A stretch of DNA of 64,000 nucleotides from JALOAT01 sp041685115. GTDB taxonomy: Bacteria; Pseudomonadota; Gammaproteobacteria; Thiohalomonadales; Thiohalomonadaceae. Positions 56,624 to 64,000 of the stretch are shown piece by piece. The notes under the pieces are model-generated. The model was not told the origin of the DNA. It made no database searches and saw only the letters and a list, made by a program, of their open reading frames with translations. The translations under genes and the position numbers were made by a program. Within the stretch, counting starts at the first letter, position 1. Each line of letters begins with the position of its first letter. The stretch spans positions 1-64,000 of the forward strand of contig JAWLGK010000020.1 of assembly GCA_041685115.1 (NCBI GenBank). The letters are read 5' to 3'.

Positions 56624-56960
56624 CGAACTGCCGGTCATCCCGGGCAAGCGCTACTTCACCATCGGTGAGGTGAGCGAGCTGTGCAGTGTGAAGCCGCACG
56701 TCCTGCGCTATTGGGAGCAGGAATTTCCCCAGCTCAAGCCGGTGAAGCGTCGCGGCAATCGCCGCTATTACCAGCGTCACGACGTGCTGGTGATTCGCCA
56801 GATTCGCGCACTGCTGTACGAAGAGGGTTTCACCATCGGCGGCGCCCGCCAGCGTCTCGAAGCGGCCAACACCAGCGAAGCGGCGCCAACCCCGCACGCG
56901 GAGATCCTGCGCGAGATCCGCACGGAGCTGGAACAACTCCTGGTGCTGCTGAAGGCGTAA
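56601..56960 (+). CDS. MerR family transcriptional regulator
   Basis: A 119-residue MerR-type regulator. The winged helix begins RYFTIGEVSELCSVKPHVLRY and includes RRYYQRHDVLVIRQI; a short C-terminal coiled coil has no cysteine-rich effector loop. It overlaps ihfA by 23 nt. This gene downstream of ihfA is widely conserved, but its effector and targets are not established. Confidence 0.92.
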   Translation: MLEPSNNNELPVIPGKRYFTIGEVSELCSVKPHVLRYWEQEFPQLKPVKRRGNRRYYQRHDVLVIRQIRALLYEEGFTIGGARQRLEAANTSEAAPTPHAEILREIRTELEQLLVLLKA

Positions 56961-57007
56961 ATGCAGTTGTAAACCGCGCGTAGTCGTGTATCATACGCGC
57001 CTCACGC

Positions 57008-57031
57008 AAACGGCAGCTTCTGCCGTTTTCT
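57008..57031 (+). terminator. Terminator of the pheT-ihfA-merR unit
   Basis: AAACGGCAG (57008-57016) and CTGCCGTTT (57020-57028) form a 9-bp stem with a 3-nt loop, followed by TCT. It lies about 13 nt upstream of the tRNA-Pro, so the tRNA promoter may be upstream (TTGTAA at 56967 and TATCAT at 56989 are candidates) with partial read-through. Confidence 0.6.
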
Positions 57032-57041
57032 GCTTCAAAAT

Positions 57042-57123
<82 letters not shown>

Positions 57124-57153
57124 TCCCACATGAAATCAATAGCTTGAACTGCG

Positions 57154-57182
57154 GCCAACCTGGAAAATGGTTGGCTTAGTTT
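57154..57182 (+). terminator. Terminator after tRNA-Pro, left copy
   Basis: GCCAACC (57154-57160) and GGTTGGC (57169-57175) are followed by TTAGTTTT. The equivalent hairpin after the right repeat is longer (GCCAACCTG/CAGGTTGGC, 62474-62494, then TTGGTTTTT), suggesting the right copy may be the original tRNA terminator. Confidence 0.65.
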
Positions 57183-57364
57183 TGCCCATATTTTGTCCGT
57201 CCCTCATCTCCTTGTTTAAGCCTGCGGAATTGCCGATCAGTAGGCCACATCGGCGCTCGCCCTTCTTTTCGTTGTGATTCGAGGCGAGCGCGTGGCGCTC
57301 TCGGCAAGTCGGGTCGGGTTCAGGTCAGTTTTCCAATTTTTGCGAAACTGGCTAATCTGGCGCC

Positions 57365-57604
57365 ATGAGCACGATGAACATCTCTTTGCCGGATTCCCTC
57401 AAGTCCTTCGTCGATGCACAGGTGGAAAGTCGGGGCTACGGTACGAGCAGCGAATATGTGCGCGAGTTGATCCGCAAGGACCAGGATCGGCAGCAACTGC
57501 CTGCTTTGCTGCTTGGAGGAAGCACTTCTGCCCCGACGACGCCGGCTTCATCGGCCTATTTCGATAATCTGCGTGGGCGCGTGCAGCGGCATGCCCGGAA
57601 GTGA
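57365..57604 (+). CDS. parD: ParD-like antitoxin (ribbon-helix-helix)
   Basis: A 79-residue type II antitoxin of the ParD/CopG-like family. It begins MSTMNISLPDSLKSFVDAQV, with SRGYGTSSEYVRELIR forming the ribbon-helix-helix core. Its stop overlaps the start of a parE relic as GTGA, the expected coupling, but the toxin gene is broken. A second, more decayed copy lies at 62661. Confidence 0.85.
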   Translation: MSTMNISLPDSLKSFVDAQVESRGYGTSSEYVRELIRKDQDRQQLPALLLGGSTSAPTTPASSAYFDNLRGRVQRHARK

Positions 57605-57902
57605 AGGCCAAGCTGGTCGTCTCGCGAGAGTTGGCTACGCGGGATGTCAATTAGGCCCATCACCCATTGCCGAAGAGTCAGTGCAGGCTTAGCTTTGTTG
57701 AAGTACTGGAACAAACCTCGACGCCTAGGTTTCCATCCTGCTCTACGCCCATGTTGGATTTGCTGGGGCTGCGTTTCTATCCCATGAGAGGGTATCCCTG
57801 CCTGGTTTTCGACATCGAGCGTGGAGATTCGTCGATGTCTGGCGCGTCTTGCACAGCGAGCGGGACATTCCGGCCTGGATGCGCGAGCCTGAGGAGCCTA
57901 GT
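57601..57902 (+). pseudogene. parE: Degenerate parE toxin gene
   Basis: Starting at GTG 57601 the frame gives MKAKLVVSRELATRDVN and then a TAG-type stop near residue 17. Further ParE-like pieces continue in shifted frames: ALSFVEVLEQ, LLGLRFYPMRGYPCLVFDIE and VWRVLHSERDIPAWMREPE. Together they make up a whole RelE/ParE toxin, so the gene has lost function by a nonsense change and at least one frameshift, while parD stays open. Confidence 0.8.
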
Positions 57903-57925
57903 TAACGGGGCGGAACCCACACGCC

Positions 57926-60283
57926 ATGACAAGCCGCGATCCCTTGGCAGCACTGCAGGCCGAAAATGCTCGCTTGATTGCACTCTTGGAGGAGCACGGC
58001 ATCGAGTGGCGTGTCCCAACAGAACCACCTGCTACTCCCATTTCTCGGGGGGCCTCCCAACTATCAACTGACGAGAAGATTGCGTTATTTCGCCGGCTCT
58101 TTCGCGGGCGCACAGACGCTTACCCACGTCGTTGGGAGAGCAAGATCACTGGGAAATCAGGTTATAGCCCAGTCTGTGCCAATGATGGACGCCCCGGGAT
58201 TTGCGATAAGAACCGGGTCAAATGCTCACAGTGCGGTAACCGAATGTTGGTCCCGTTATCTGACAGGGTCATCTTCGACCACCTTTCCGGTAAACACACC
58301 ATCGGGGTCTATCCGCTGCTGGCAAACGATACCTGCCACTTCCTCGCCGTCGACTTCGATGAGGCCGATTGGCAGGAGGATGCGAAAGCTTTCGTTCAGT
58401 CCTGCGACGAGTTGGGTGTGCCGGCGGCATTTGAGGTTTCACGCTCGGGTAATGGCGCCCATGCATGGATCTTCTTCGGGGGGAGTGCGCCGGCCCGGGA
58501 AGCTCGTCGCCTCGGCACGGCCATCATCAGCCATACCTGCTCACGCACACGGCAGTTGAATCTGCGATCTTACGACCGGCTCTTCCCGAATCAGGATTCG
58601 CTGCCCAAGGGAGGCTTCGGTAATCTCATCGCATTACCACTGCAAAAGACGCCTCGCGAGAACGGCTTCAGTGTGTTCGTCGATGCAGAGTTGCGACGGT
58701 ATCCCGATCAGTGGGCGTTCCTGAGGTCGATTCGGCCGATGCAGCCACAGGACATTGAGCCCACGATCCTGCGGGCGACCGGGGGAGGGCACCCGCTGGA
58801 TATAACCTTCGTCGAAGAGGAAGAGTTGGCGAATCCGTGGAAGCGGGTGGAGCCGCCACGCAAGCGGCTACCCGGTCAGATGCCAGCCGTTCTGAAAGTG
58901 ACGCTGGCAAATCTTGTCTACTTCGAAAAAAAGCAACTCGCTACAGCCTTGGCCAATCGCTTGATCCGTCTTGCTGCCTTTCAGAATCCGGAGTTCTACA
59001 AAGCGCAGGCGATGCGAATGTCGGTCTGGAACAAGCCTCGAGTGATCGGCTGTGCTGAGAACTACCCGCAGCATATTGCCCTGCCTCGGGGTTGTCTCGA
59101 CGCGGCCCGCGATCTCCTTCATGAGAATGGCATCCAGTGCGATTTGCATGATGAGCGATATGGAGGCGAATCGCTGGATATACGTTTCATCGGTACTCTC
59201 CGCGCAGAGCAGGAGGCGGCCGTCGACGCGATGCTGCGTCACGATGCCGGGGTGCTTTGTGCGCCGACAGCCTTCGGCAAGACGGTCACGGCCGCCGCGT
59301 TGATTGCCCGGCGTGGTGTAAACACCTTGGTACTCGTACATAGGACCGAACTGCTCAAACAGTGGCAGGAGCGTCTGCAGGCGTTCCTCGGTGAAAGCAA
59401 GGGGATGATTGGCACAATTGGCGGGGGCAAAGCCAAACTTTCCGGCAAGATTGACATCGCCGTGATGCAGTCGCTGTCTCGACAGGGCGAGGTTAATCCG
59501 CTGGTGGAGAACTACGGACACATTATTGTCGATGAGTGCCACCATTTAGGTGCCGCTTCTTTTGAGGGCATCCTGAAGAGGGTGCGAGCGAAGTTCGTGC
59601 TTGGACTTACCGCCACGCCGATTCGCCGGGATGGGCAGCAACCGATCATCTTCATGCAGTGCGGCCCGATCCGGTACACGGCAACGAGACTGACTACCGG
59701 ACCACGTGAGCTTGAGGTAGTGCCCCGAACGCTTGGTAGACCCATCGACCTTGGGGCCGATGTAGGGATCCAGGAGGTATTTCGGCATCTTGCCAACGAC
59801 CAGGGGCGAACGCATGCTGTCGCGGAGGAAGTGGAGAACGCCTACCTACGGGGACGCAAGGTGCTGGTGCTGACCGAACGCACCGAGCATATTGAGGCAA
59901 TTCAGACCGAACTCAACGGAAAAGTGCCATCGTTTGTGCTCCATGGACGTATGCCTAAGAAGCAGCGGGCCTGCTTGATTGCCGAGCTCAATTCGCTGCC
60001 CCCGGATGCGCCGCGTGTCCTGCTTGCTACCGGAAAGCTTGTGGGAGAAGGATTCGACCACCCGCCCCTCGACACCCTGGTTTTGGCAATGCCCGTATCC
60101 TGGAAAGGTACGTTGCAGCAATACGCCGGCCGGCTCCACCGTGAGCATGCGACCAAGGCCGACGTGCGCATTTTCGATTTTGTGGATGTGGGCCATCCTG
60201 CATTGCTGCGAATGTGGGAGAAACGTCAGCGGGGGTATCGTGCGATGGGATACCGGATAGCTGAGTCTGAGCCACACGCCTGA
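57926..60283 (+). CDS. Primase-helicase fusion (AEP primase + SF2 helicase, TOTE conflict-like)
   Basis: A 785-residue multidomain protein. A short N-terminal coiled coil (LQAENARLIALLEEHGIEW) precedes a four-cysteine zinc site (CANDGRPGIC, then KCSQCGNR). An archaeo-eukaryotic primase-like core follows with acidic D143 and D145 in AVDFDEA and His179 in SGNGAHAWIFF. The C-terminal half is an SF2 helicase: Walker A APTAFGKT (K452), DECH at 536-539, TATPIRRDG, and a QYAGRLHRE motif VI. Pfam-type TOTE conflict-system primases have this layout. It is probably a defence or mobile-element replication protein. Base composition is visibly less GC-rich than the core genes. Confidence 0.8.
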   Translation: MTSRDPLAALQAENARLIALLEEHGIEWRVPTEPPATPISRGASQLSTDEKIALFRRLFRGRTDAYPRRWESKITGKSGYSPVCANDGRPGICDKNRVKCSQCGNRMLVPLSDRVIFDHLSGKHTIGVYPLLANDTCHFLAVDFDEADWQEDAKAFVQSCDELGVPAAFEVSRSGNGAHAWIFFGGSAPAREARRLGTAIISHTCSRTRQLNLRSYDRLFPNQDSLPKGGFGNLIALPLQKTPRENGFSVFVDAELRRYPDQWAFLRSIRPMQPQDIEPTILRATGGGHPLDITFVEEEELANPWKRVEPPRKRLPGQMPAVLKVTLANLVYFEKKQLATALANRLIRLAAFQNPEFYKAQAMRMSVWNKPRVIGCAENYPQHIALPRGCLDAARDLLHENGIQCDLHDERYGGESLDIRFIGTLRAEQEAAVDAMLRHDAGVLCAPTAFGKTVTAAALIARRGVNTLVLVHRTELLKQWQERLQAFLGESKGMIGTIGGGKAKLSGKIDIAVMQSLSRQGEVNPLVENYGHIIVDECHHLGAASFEGILKRVRAKFVLGLTATPIRRDGQQPIIFMQCGPIRYTATRLTTGPRELEVVPRTLGRPIDLGADVGIQEVFRHLANDQGRTHAVAEEVENAYLRGRKVLVLTERTEHIEAIQTELNGKVPSFVLHGRMPKKQRACLIAELNSLPPDAPRVLLATGKLVGEGFDHPPLDTLVLAMPVSWKGTLQQYAGRLHREHATKADVRIFDFVDVGHPALLRMWEKRQRGYRAMGYRIAESEPHA

Positions 60284-60313
60284 ACGCGCGACAACGACTC
60301 CACCGCGGTGCCG

Positions 60314-60715
60314 TTACGCTGCTCTGACCTCATCCAGTAGCTCAGGATGGCGATCGAGTACCTTGAGCAACTTCACTAGGGCCAAAGGCGGTTTGGTCTT
60401 TCCATTCTCATAGCGCGAAAAGGCGTTGACCCCGCCGCCAAAGATCTCTGCGGCCTCCTTCTGGTCAAGCGCGAGTTTCTTTCGCACGTGGGCAATGAAC
60501 TCCGGATCGACAATCGACGCGTTCACCTGCTTGTTGAATTCCAGCATGGCCGCACTGGTGCACGCCGATTCGGCCATATCGAGCACGGCCTCGCCGCACG
60601 CCGGGCAGAAGCTGCCCGTTACGGCCGGAATGACGGTCGTTTCGCCCTTGTAGGTGTACGGAAGGTCGCGGGTGTCATGCACCAGGTCCGCTGCACCACA
60701 GGTGGGACATTTCAT
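60314..60715 (-). CDS. mqsA: MqsA-type antitoxin
   Basis: A 133-residue antitoxin. With the start at ATG 60715 the zinc cysteines fall at C3, C6, C37 and C40, exactly as in E. coli MqsA. That ATG is also 8 nt after AAGGAG, better than ATG 60721, which overlaps the mqsR stop. A zinc toxin-binding domain is followed by an Xre-type helix-turn-helix with EIFGGGVNAFSRYE. It represses its own operon in E. coli. The order here is toxin then antitoxin, as in E. coli mqsRA. Confidence 0.93.
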   Translation of the reverse strand: MKCPTCGAADLVHDTRDLPYTYKGETTVIPAVTGSFCPACGEAVLDMAESACTSAAMLEFNKQVNASIVDPEFIAHVRKKLALDQKEAAEIFGGGVNAFSRYENGKTKPPLALVKLLKVLDRHPELLDEVRAA

Positions 60716-60717
60716 GT

Positions 60718-61014
60718 TCATAGCTCCTTGAAGGACACGATGAGCACGTCATCGATGACCGTGAGTTTCAGGTAGACCTCGCCGGCTGCGGTGGTAGGCC
60801 GGTAGACGTCTTGCCACACCCGGTGGTCGGCGTGCGTAGTCATGCTCTTGTAGAAGTCGGCCGGCGTCAGCGCCATGACGATGCCGAGCATCCCCTCGAA
60901 GTTGAACCCGAGCGCCGCTCCACCCGTCAACGCCGACACGGTGGAGCGTACCTGACCTGCCTCGACCATGCCTTTGACGACCGAAAGCTTGCAGTGAGGC
61001 GTGCCTTTCTCCAT
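60718..61014 (-). CDS. mqsR: MqsR-type mRNA interferase toxin
   Basis: A 98-residue RelE-fold ribonuclease that in E. coli cuts mRNA at GCU/GCA. The catalytic residues K56, Q68, Y81 and K96 of E. coli MqsR are all present at the same positions here (FYKS, VWQDVY, VYLK, SFKEL). The toxin is therefore probably active, unlike the parE and GNAT toxins nearby. The ATG lies close to a candidate -10, so the message may be leaderless. Confidence 0.93.
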   Translation of the reverse strand: MEKGTPHCKLSVVKGMVEAGQVRSTVSALTGGAALGFNFEGMLGIVMALTPADFYKSMTTHADHRVWQDVYRPTTAAGEVYLKLTVIDDVLIVSFKEL

Positions 61015-61021
61015 GAGACAA

Positions 61022-61050
61022 AAAATAACCTAGTTGGTTACGCTTGGCAA
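61022..61050 (-). promoter_or_regulatory. mqsRA promoter with overlapping palindromic operator
   Basis: On the minus strand TTGCCA (61050-61045), a 17-nt spacer and TATTTT (61027-61022) resemble a sigma-70 promoter. The palindrome TAACC-TAGTT-GGTTA (61026-61040) overlaps the spacer and -10. MqsA operators in E. coli are AACCT...AGGTT palindromes, so autorepression at this site is likely. Confidence 0.6.
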
Positions 61051-61419
61051 CTTGGTTAATGGTATACAGGGTATTCGGGCGAGAAGTTCCTTCGGACGAC
61101 ACGCCACAGGCTATGGCCGATCAGGCCATCCAGACCCGGCCGCCCCTGGCCTTCCGCCCAGCAAGAGCAGGCAGGACTCGCTGACGGGAGCCGCCTAGGG
61201 CTAGTGATGTAGCTGTTTTTGCTTCGTTCGTAGCGGTTAAGGCTACAAGGCTTGGTCAGACATGGTTGGGGGGTAACTATTGGTTTTCATTGGAAAGACG
61301 GATGAAACCATAAGGTTGTTGGGCCCCACAGGGAGATGCCCGGTGACATTCTTGGCACCCACCTATCATTCGGTGCGCCAGCGGATATTCCGTCTTCTTG
61401 GCGGGTACAAGGGGGGTTT
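61051..61419. other. Spacer between divergent mqsRA and tacA
   Basis: About 370 bp without a recognised gene. It contains gatggccgatcaggccatcc (a short palindrome near 61114-61130). The tacA promoter and operator should be near its right end, but no clear -35/-10 pair is visible there. AAGGGGGG precedes the tacA ATG. Confidence 0.4.
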
Positions 61420-61734
61420 ATGAACACTGACGAAACGGCGAAAGGCGAGCGGATCACGGCTCGCGTCCCGCCGAATATCAAGGCTCGCCTGGAGCAAGCC
61501 AGCGAGTTGAGCGGGGCCACCAGTCTGAGCCAATTCATCGTCCGTGCGGCACTCAAAGAGGCCGACGCGATCTTCGAGCGCGAGCAGGTGATTCAGCTCC
61601 ATGAGAACGCGAGCAAAGCGTTCTTCGCGTTATTGGACAATCCGCCCGCACCCAACGAACGAATGAAGGCGGCGGTCGCGAAATACAAGAAAGCGGACCT
61701 CCATGCGAATCGAGCCTCTGAACAGGAATCATGA
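61420..61734 (+). CDS. tacA: TacA/DUF1778-type antitoxin
   Basis: A 104-residue ribbon-helix-helix antitoxin with GERITARVPPNIKARLEQA at the DNA-binding end and a C-terminal toxin-binding tail (ALLDNPPAPNERMKAAVAKY). This family pairs with GNAT toxins that acetylate aminoacyl-tRNA. ATG 61420 has a strong AAGGGGGG site. The toxin reading frame starts inside its 3' end but is frameshifted. Confidence 0.87.
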   Translation: MNTDETAKGERITARVPPNIKARLEQASELSGATSLSQFIVRAALKEADAIFEREQVIQLHENASKAFFALLDNPPAPNERMKAAVAKYKKADLHANRASEQES

Positions 61735-62196
61735 TCGTGCCTCATTCGACTGTGGCAATGAGGTGCTGAACACCTGCCTTCAGAACACCGCTCGGCAGCA
61801 TGCGGAGCGGAATCTTTCCCGCACCTTCGTTCTGCCGGCGATCCGAACGTCATCATCAGCTATGCGACCTTGGTCTCGTGCGAACTCGAGCCCGCGGAGA
61901 TCCCGGCGAGTTGGGTAGAGCGCTATCCCCATCGCCTTCCCGCGGCGCGACTCGCCCGGCTTGCGACAGATCGCCGCTTCGTGCGACGAGGCTACGGCAC
62001 CCATCTTTTGGTCGATATGCTGTGGAGGGTGGCGGAAGCTGGCCGCAATGTCGGTTTCGTGGGGTTGTTTGTTGATGCGAAGACCGATGAACTTTCCAAG
62101 TGGTATGCGGCGTTCGGTTTCGTACGACTTACCCAACGTCCCCTAACGTTGTTTATGCCTCTCGAGACAATCGAGGCGGCATTGAAAGCGGAGTAG
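61703..62196 (+). pseudogene. tacT: Frameshifted GNAT acetyltransferase toxin (TacT type)
   Basis: The first part from ATG 61703 reads MRIEPLNRNHDRASFDCGN...RTFVLPA, typical of the TacT N-terminus. The rest, DPNVIISYATLVSCELEP through RFVRRGYGTHLLVDML and LFMPLETIEAAL, is in another frame from about 61840. A single missing base near 61834-61839 would restore one protein of about 164 residues (FVLPGDPNV). The acetyl-CoA site RRGYGTHL is intact. It is either a real inactivating frameshift or a sequencing error. Confidence 0.8.
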
Positions 62197-62366
62197 GAGG
62201 GCAGGGAAATGCGCCGCAGGTGGAGAATAGCCGCGCATTTTGTGAAGTTACGCACAGGGCGTAGCGGGACAAAACGCTCTTCTAAGTTGTTGATTTATGC
62301 ATGTGGGTTTGGCCGGATCTGACGTCAGTTACTCTCCAAAGTGCGTCACGTAAGCACCTGATTCGA

Positions 62367-62389
62367 CGAAGAAAATTCTTCGATTTTTT
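62367..62389 (+). terminator. Terminator just left of the right att-like repeat
   Basis: CGAAGAA (62367-62373) and TTCTTCG (62376-62382) form a 7-bp stem followed by ATTTTTT. It lies six bases before the right tRNA-derived repeat and may mark the end of the island's transcription. Confidence 0.6.
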
Positions 62390-62394
62390 GGCGA

Positions 62395-62444
<50 letters not shown>

Positions 62445-62660
62445 CCCACGTCGAAATCAATCGATTGAACCGCGGCCAACCTGAAACAGGTTGGCTTGGT
62501 TTTTCCCACGTTGTCCGTCTTGCAGAAATGCCGATCATTCGGCAGATCCTGTGCTGGTGGTCCTTTCACTGTTCCTTCGACACTAGTCGTGGCACCCCCG
62601 GTGGGGTCGGGCTCAGGTTGGTTTTTCTCCAATCCTTGCGAATCTGGCTATCCTGGCGCC

Positions 62661-62810
62661 ATGAGTACGAAGAGCAACCTCTCTTTGCTGGATTCCTTCA
62701 AGTCTCGTGTCGATGTACAGGTGGAAAGCCGGGGCGACGGTAAGAGCAGCGATCATGGGCAACCACCCGTTTAGCGAAAGTTGGCAGGCGGGATGTCGAT
62801 GAGGATATAC
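62661..62810 (+). pseudogene. Remnant of a second parDE module
   Basis: ATG 62661 gives MSTKSNLSLLDSFKSRVDVQ, closely matching the ParD at 57365, but stops after 37 residues at 62774 following an internal deletion. Directly after, agcgaaagttggcaggcggg matches the start region of the parE relic. Both antitoxin and toxin are therefore dead in this copy. Confidence 0.75.
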
Positions 62811-62968
62811 CACCTTGCTTACGGTTTAGCGGCGCGCGGCAGTGACAACCCATTGTTCTGCATACACCTGCGCCTCAGGTTCCGCCAGCGGCTGCCGGAG
62901 GTCGCTGGACCTGACCGCCCCCGCCCTGGACATCGAGCCGTCGCTGACCCGCGGGGGATGGTTTAGTG

Positions 62969-62985
62969 TGATAGCAATGCTATCA
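62969..62985. promoter_or_regulatory. Palindromic operator upstream of fitAB
   Basis: TGATAGC-AAT-GCTATCA is a perfect palindrome with a 3-nt centre, 33 bp upstream of the fitA ATG. Antitoxins of the FitA/VapB type bind such inverted repeats to repress their operons. Confidence 0.65.
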
Positions 62986-63018
62986 TCCCCCTCAAGCCAC
63001 CGCGGGGAGTGAGGAACC

Positions 63019-63255
63019 ATGGCCAATCTGATTGTCCGCAACGTCGATGACGAAATCGCCAATGCCCTGAAGATGCGGGCCAGCCGACACGGCATCAGCG
63101 CCGAGGCGGAGCACCGGCGGATTCTGGAGCAGGCGCTGATGCGCCCGAAAAAGCGCTCCTTTCTCGATGTGTTGCGCCAGATCCCCGAGGTGGGCCGGGA
63201 CGAGGACTTCGACCGCCGGCAGGACCCGCACGCGGCGGAGCCCTTCAACGATTAG
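63019..63255 (+). CDS. fitA: FitA-like antitoxin (ribbon-helix-helix)
   Basis: A 78-residue antitoxin. The N-terminal DNA-binding part is MANLIVRNVDDEIANALKMR with HGISAEAEHRRIL, typical of FitA/StbC-like proteins. The C-terminal EVGRDEDFDRRQD tail would block the toxin. ATG 63019 follows a GGGAG ribosome site. fitB starts 24 nt downstream. Confidence 0.9.
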   Translation: MANLIVRNVDDEIANALKMRASRHGISAEAEHRRILEQALMRPKKRSFLDVLRQIPEVGRDEDFDRRQDPHAAEPFND

Positions 63256-63279
63256 TCGCGGCCGGGGCGGAAAGAACGG

Positions 63280-63696
63280 ATGTACCTGCTCGATACCAAC
63301 GTCGTCAGCGAACTGCGCAAGCATGAGCGGGCCAATGCGGGGGTGCTGGCCTTCTTCCAGGAACTGGCTGAGCGGGAAGCGCCGGCCTTCATCAGCGTGA
63401 TCACCCTCGGTGAATTGCGCCGGGGCGTCGAACTCATCCGCCATCGGGGCGATGGGGTGCAGGCCGAGGCGCTGGAGCGCTGGCTGCAAATCCTGGTGGA
63501 GGAGTACGCGGACAACATCCTGGCCTTCGGCCCCGAAGAGGCCCAGATCTGGGGCCGCCTGCGGGTGCCGCACCACGAGAACGCCATCGACAAGCAGATC
63601 GCCGCCACCGCGCTGATCTACGGCTTTACCCTGGTCACCCGCAACGTGCAGGACTTCGCCGGTACCGGCGTCACGCTGCTCAACCCATTCGCGTGA
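63280..63696 (+). CDS. fitB: FitB/VapC-type PIN-domain toxin
   Basis: A 138-residue PIN ribonuclease. The acidic residues D5 (LLDTN), E45 (TLGELRRG), D104 (AIDKQIAA) and the TRNVQDF motif with N122 and D125 match FitB/VapC. The gene appears intact. The downstream hsdR starts only 4 nt after its stop, so toxin, antitoxin and restriction subunit are probably one transcript. Confidence 0.92.
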   Translation: MYLLDTNVVSELRKHERANAGVLAFFQELAEREAPAFISVITLGELRRGVELIRHRGDGVQAEALERWLQILVEEYADNILAFGPEEAQIWGRLRVPHHENAIDKQIAATALIYGFTLVTRNVQDFAGTGVTLLNPFA

Positions 63697-63700
63697 GCCC

Positions 63701-64000
63701 ATGAGCGAATACACGGAAGTCGAACAGCCCTTCCTGCACCAACTGGCCGCGCAGGGCTGGGAGATCATCGACCAGGGAGCGGAGATCCCGAGCGACCCCG
63801 GCAAGAGCCTGCGCCTTAGCTTCCGTCAGTGGCTGTTGCCGGAGGTGTTCGCGAAGGCGGTCGCGGCCATCAACACCACCGCCGACGGCAAACCCTGGCT
63901 CACCGACAAGCAGCTGCAGGATTTGCAGGACCAGATCCTGCGCCAGCCGGGCCGCACCCTGCTGGAGGCCAACGAGGCGATCCAGAAGCTGCTCTTCAAG
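63701..64000 (+). CDS. hsdR: Type I restriction enzyme R subunit, N-terminal part
   Basis: One hundred codons from ATG 63701 to the window end. MSEYTEVEQPFLHQLAAQGW and DGKPWLTDKQLQDLQDQIL, then EANEAIQKLLFK, fit the N-terminal nuclease-side region of HsdR; its catalytic and helicase motifs lie beyond the window. No good ribosome site is seen, so translation probably couples to fitB. hsdM and hsdS are not in the window. Confidence 0.85.
   Translation, partial: MSEYTEVEQPFLHQLAAQGWEIIDQGAEIPSDPGKSLRLSFRQWLLPEVFAKAVAAINTTADGKPWLTDKQLQDLQDQILRQPGRTLLEANEAIQKLLFK

Larger units (their letters stand above)
62445..63018. other. Relic region: second copy of the post-tRNA sequence with decayed parDE
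   Basis: From the repeat to about 62760 the sequence is a diverged relative of 57124-57450: gaaatcaat, the gcggccaacctg hairpin, gttttttcccac-type tract and the parD start. Between the parDE relic and fitA (62815-62960) nothing is recognised. The FitA operator is at 62969-62985. Confidence 0.65.

Overview
This 64-kb, GC-rich window looks like a chromosome segment of a gammaproteobacterium. The evidence is zipA (a gammaproteobacterial division gene) and conserved gammaproteobacterial gene orders: smc-zipA-ligA, trpS-scpA-scpB-rluB, mtnA-gyrA-serC and thrS-infC-rpmI-rplT-pheS-pheT-ihfA-merR-tRNA-Pro. Complete squalene synthesis (hpnC, hpnD, hpnE), fliW, and a chemoreceptor behind a sigma-28-like promoter suggest a motile, hopanoid-capable cell. 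A member of the Chromatiales/Ectothiorhodospiraceae would fit, but that placement is inference.

Layout. 1-53: start of a leftward queF-like gene. 239-6949: smc, zipA, ligA. 7130-12163: rmlD-like reductase, then leftward genes for a chemoreceptor, PpiC-type isomerase, BolA, YciI and YciB. 12164-13233: a gene-free pair of inverted repeat elements. 13234-20620: PHP phosphoesterase, Sua5/YciO, M50 protease, trpS, scpA, scpB, rluB and an endonuclease III-like glycosylase. 20863-25393: a PotD-like gene with a damaged signal peptide, a TorF-type porin, guanine deaminase, a diguanylate cyclase and a double-thioredoxin protein. 25481-34031: yciK, squalene genes, rmuC, a MupP-like phosphatase, ubiG and mtaD. 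34187-46450: fliW, an IMPase-family gene, mtnA, gyrA, serC, an aminotransferase, uvrB and galE. 46707-56960: comEA, tRNA-Val, a lipoprotein gene and the thrS-to-merR translation cluster.

The chromosome carries many palindromic, REP-like repeats between genes. The most striking is a ten-unit array (period about 119 bp) of nested palindromes between pheS and pheT, inside what is normally one operon. A second kind of repeat supplies the last codons of gyrA, and a third occurs as three structured copies of about 165 bp between serC and the aminotransferase gene.

The right end (57,074 onward) is accessory DNA at tRNA-Pro(GGG). A perfect 50-bp copy of the tRNA 3' half lies 5.3 kb downstream. Between the two copies are parD with a broken parE, a fusion of an archaeo-eukaryotic primase (AEP) and an SF2 helicase resembling TOTE conflict-system proteins, an intact mqsRA pair with a palindromic operator, and tacA with a frameshifted GNAT toxin. 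No integrase is visible. Beyond the second copy lie decayed parDE relics, an intact FitAB (VapBC-type) pair with an operator, and the start of a type I restriction hsdR gene only 4 nt after fitB. The region reads as stacked, partly decayed defence/addiction islands, and the AEP-helicase is the best candidate for an under-described system.
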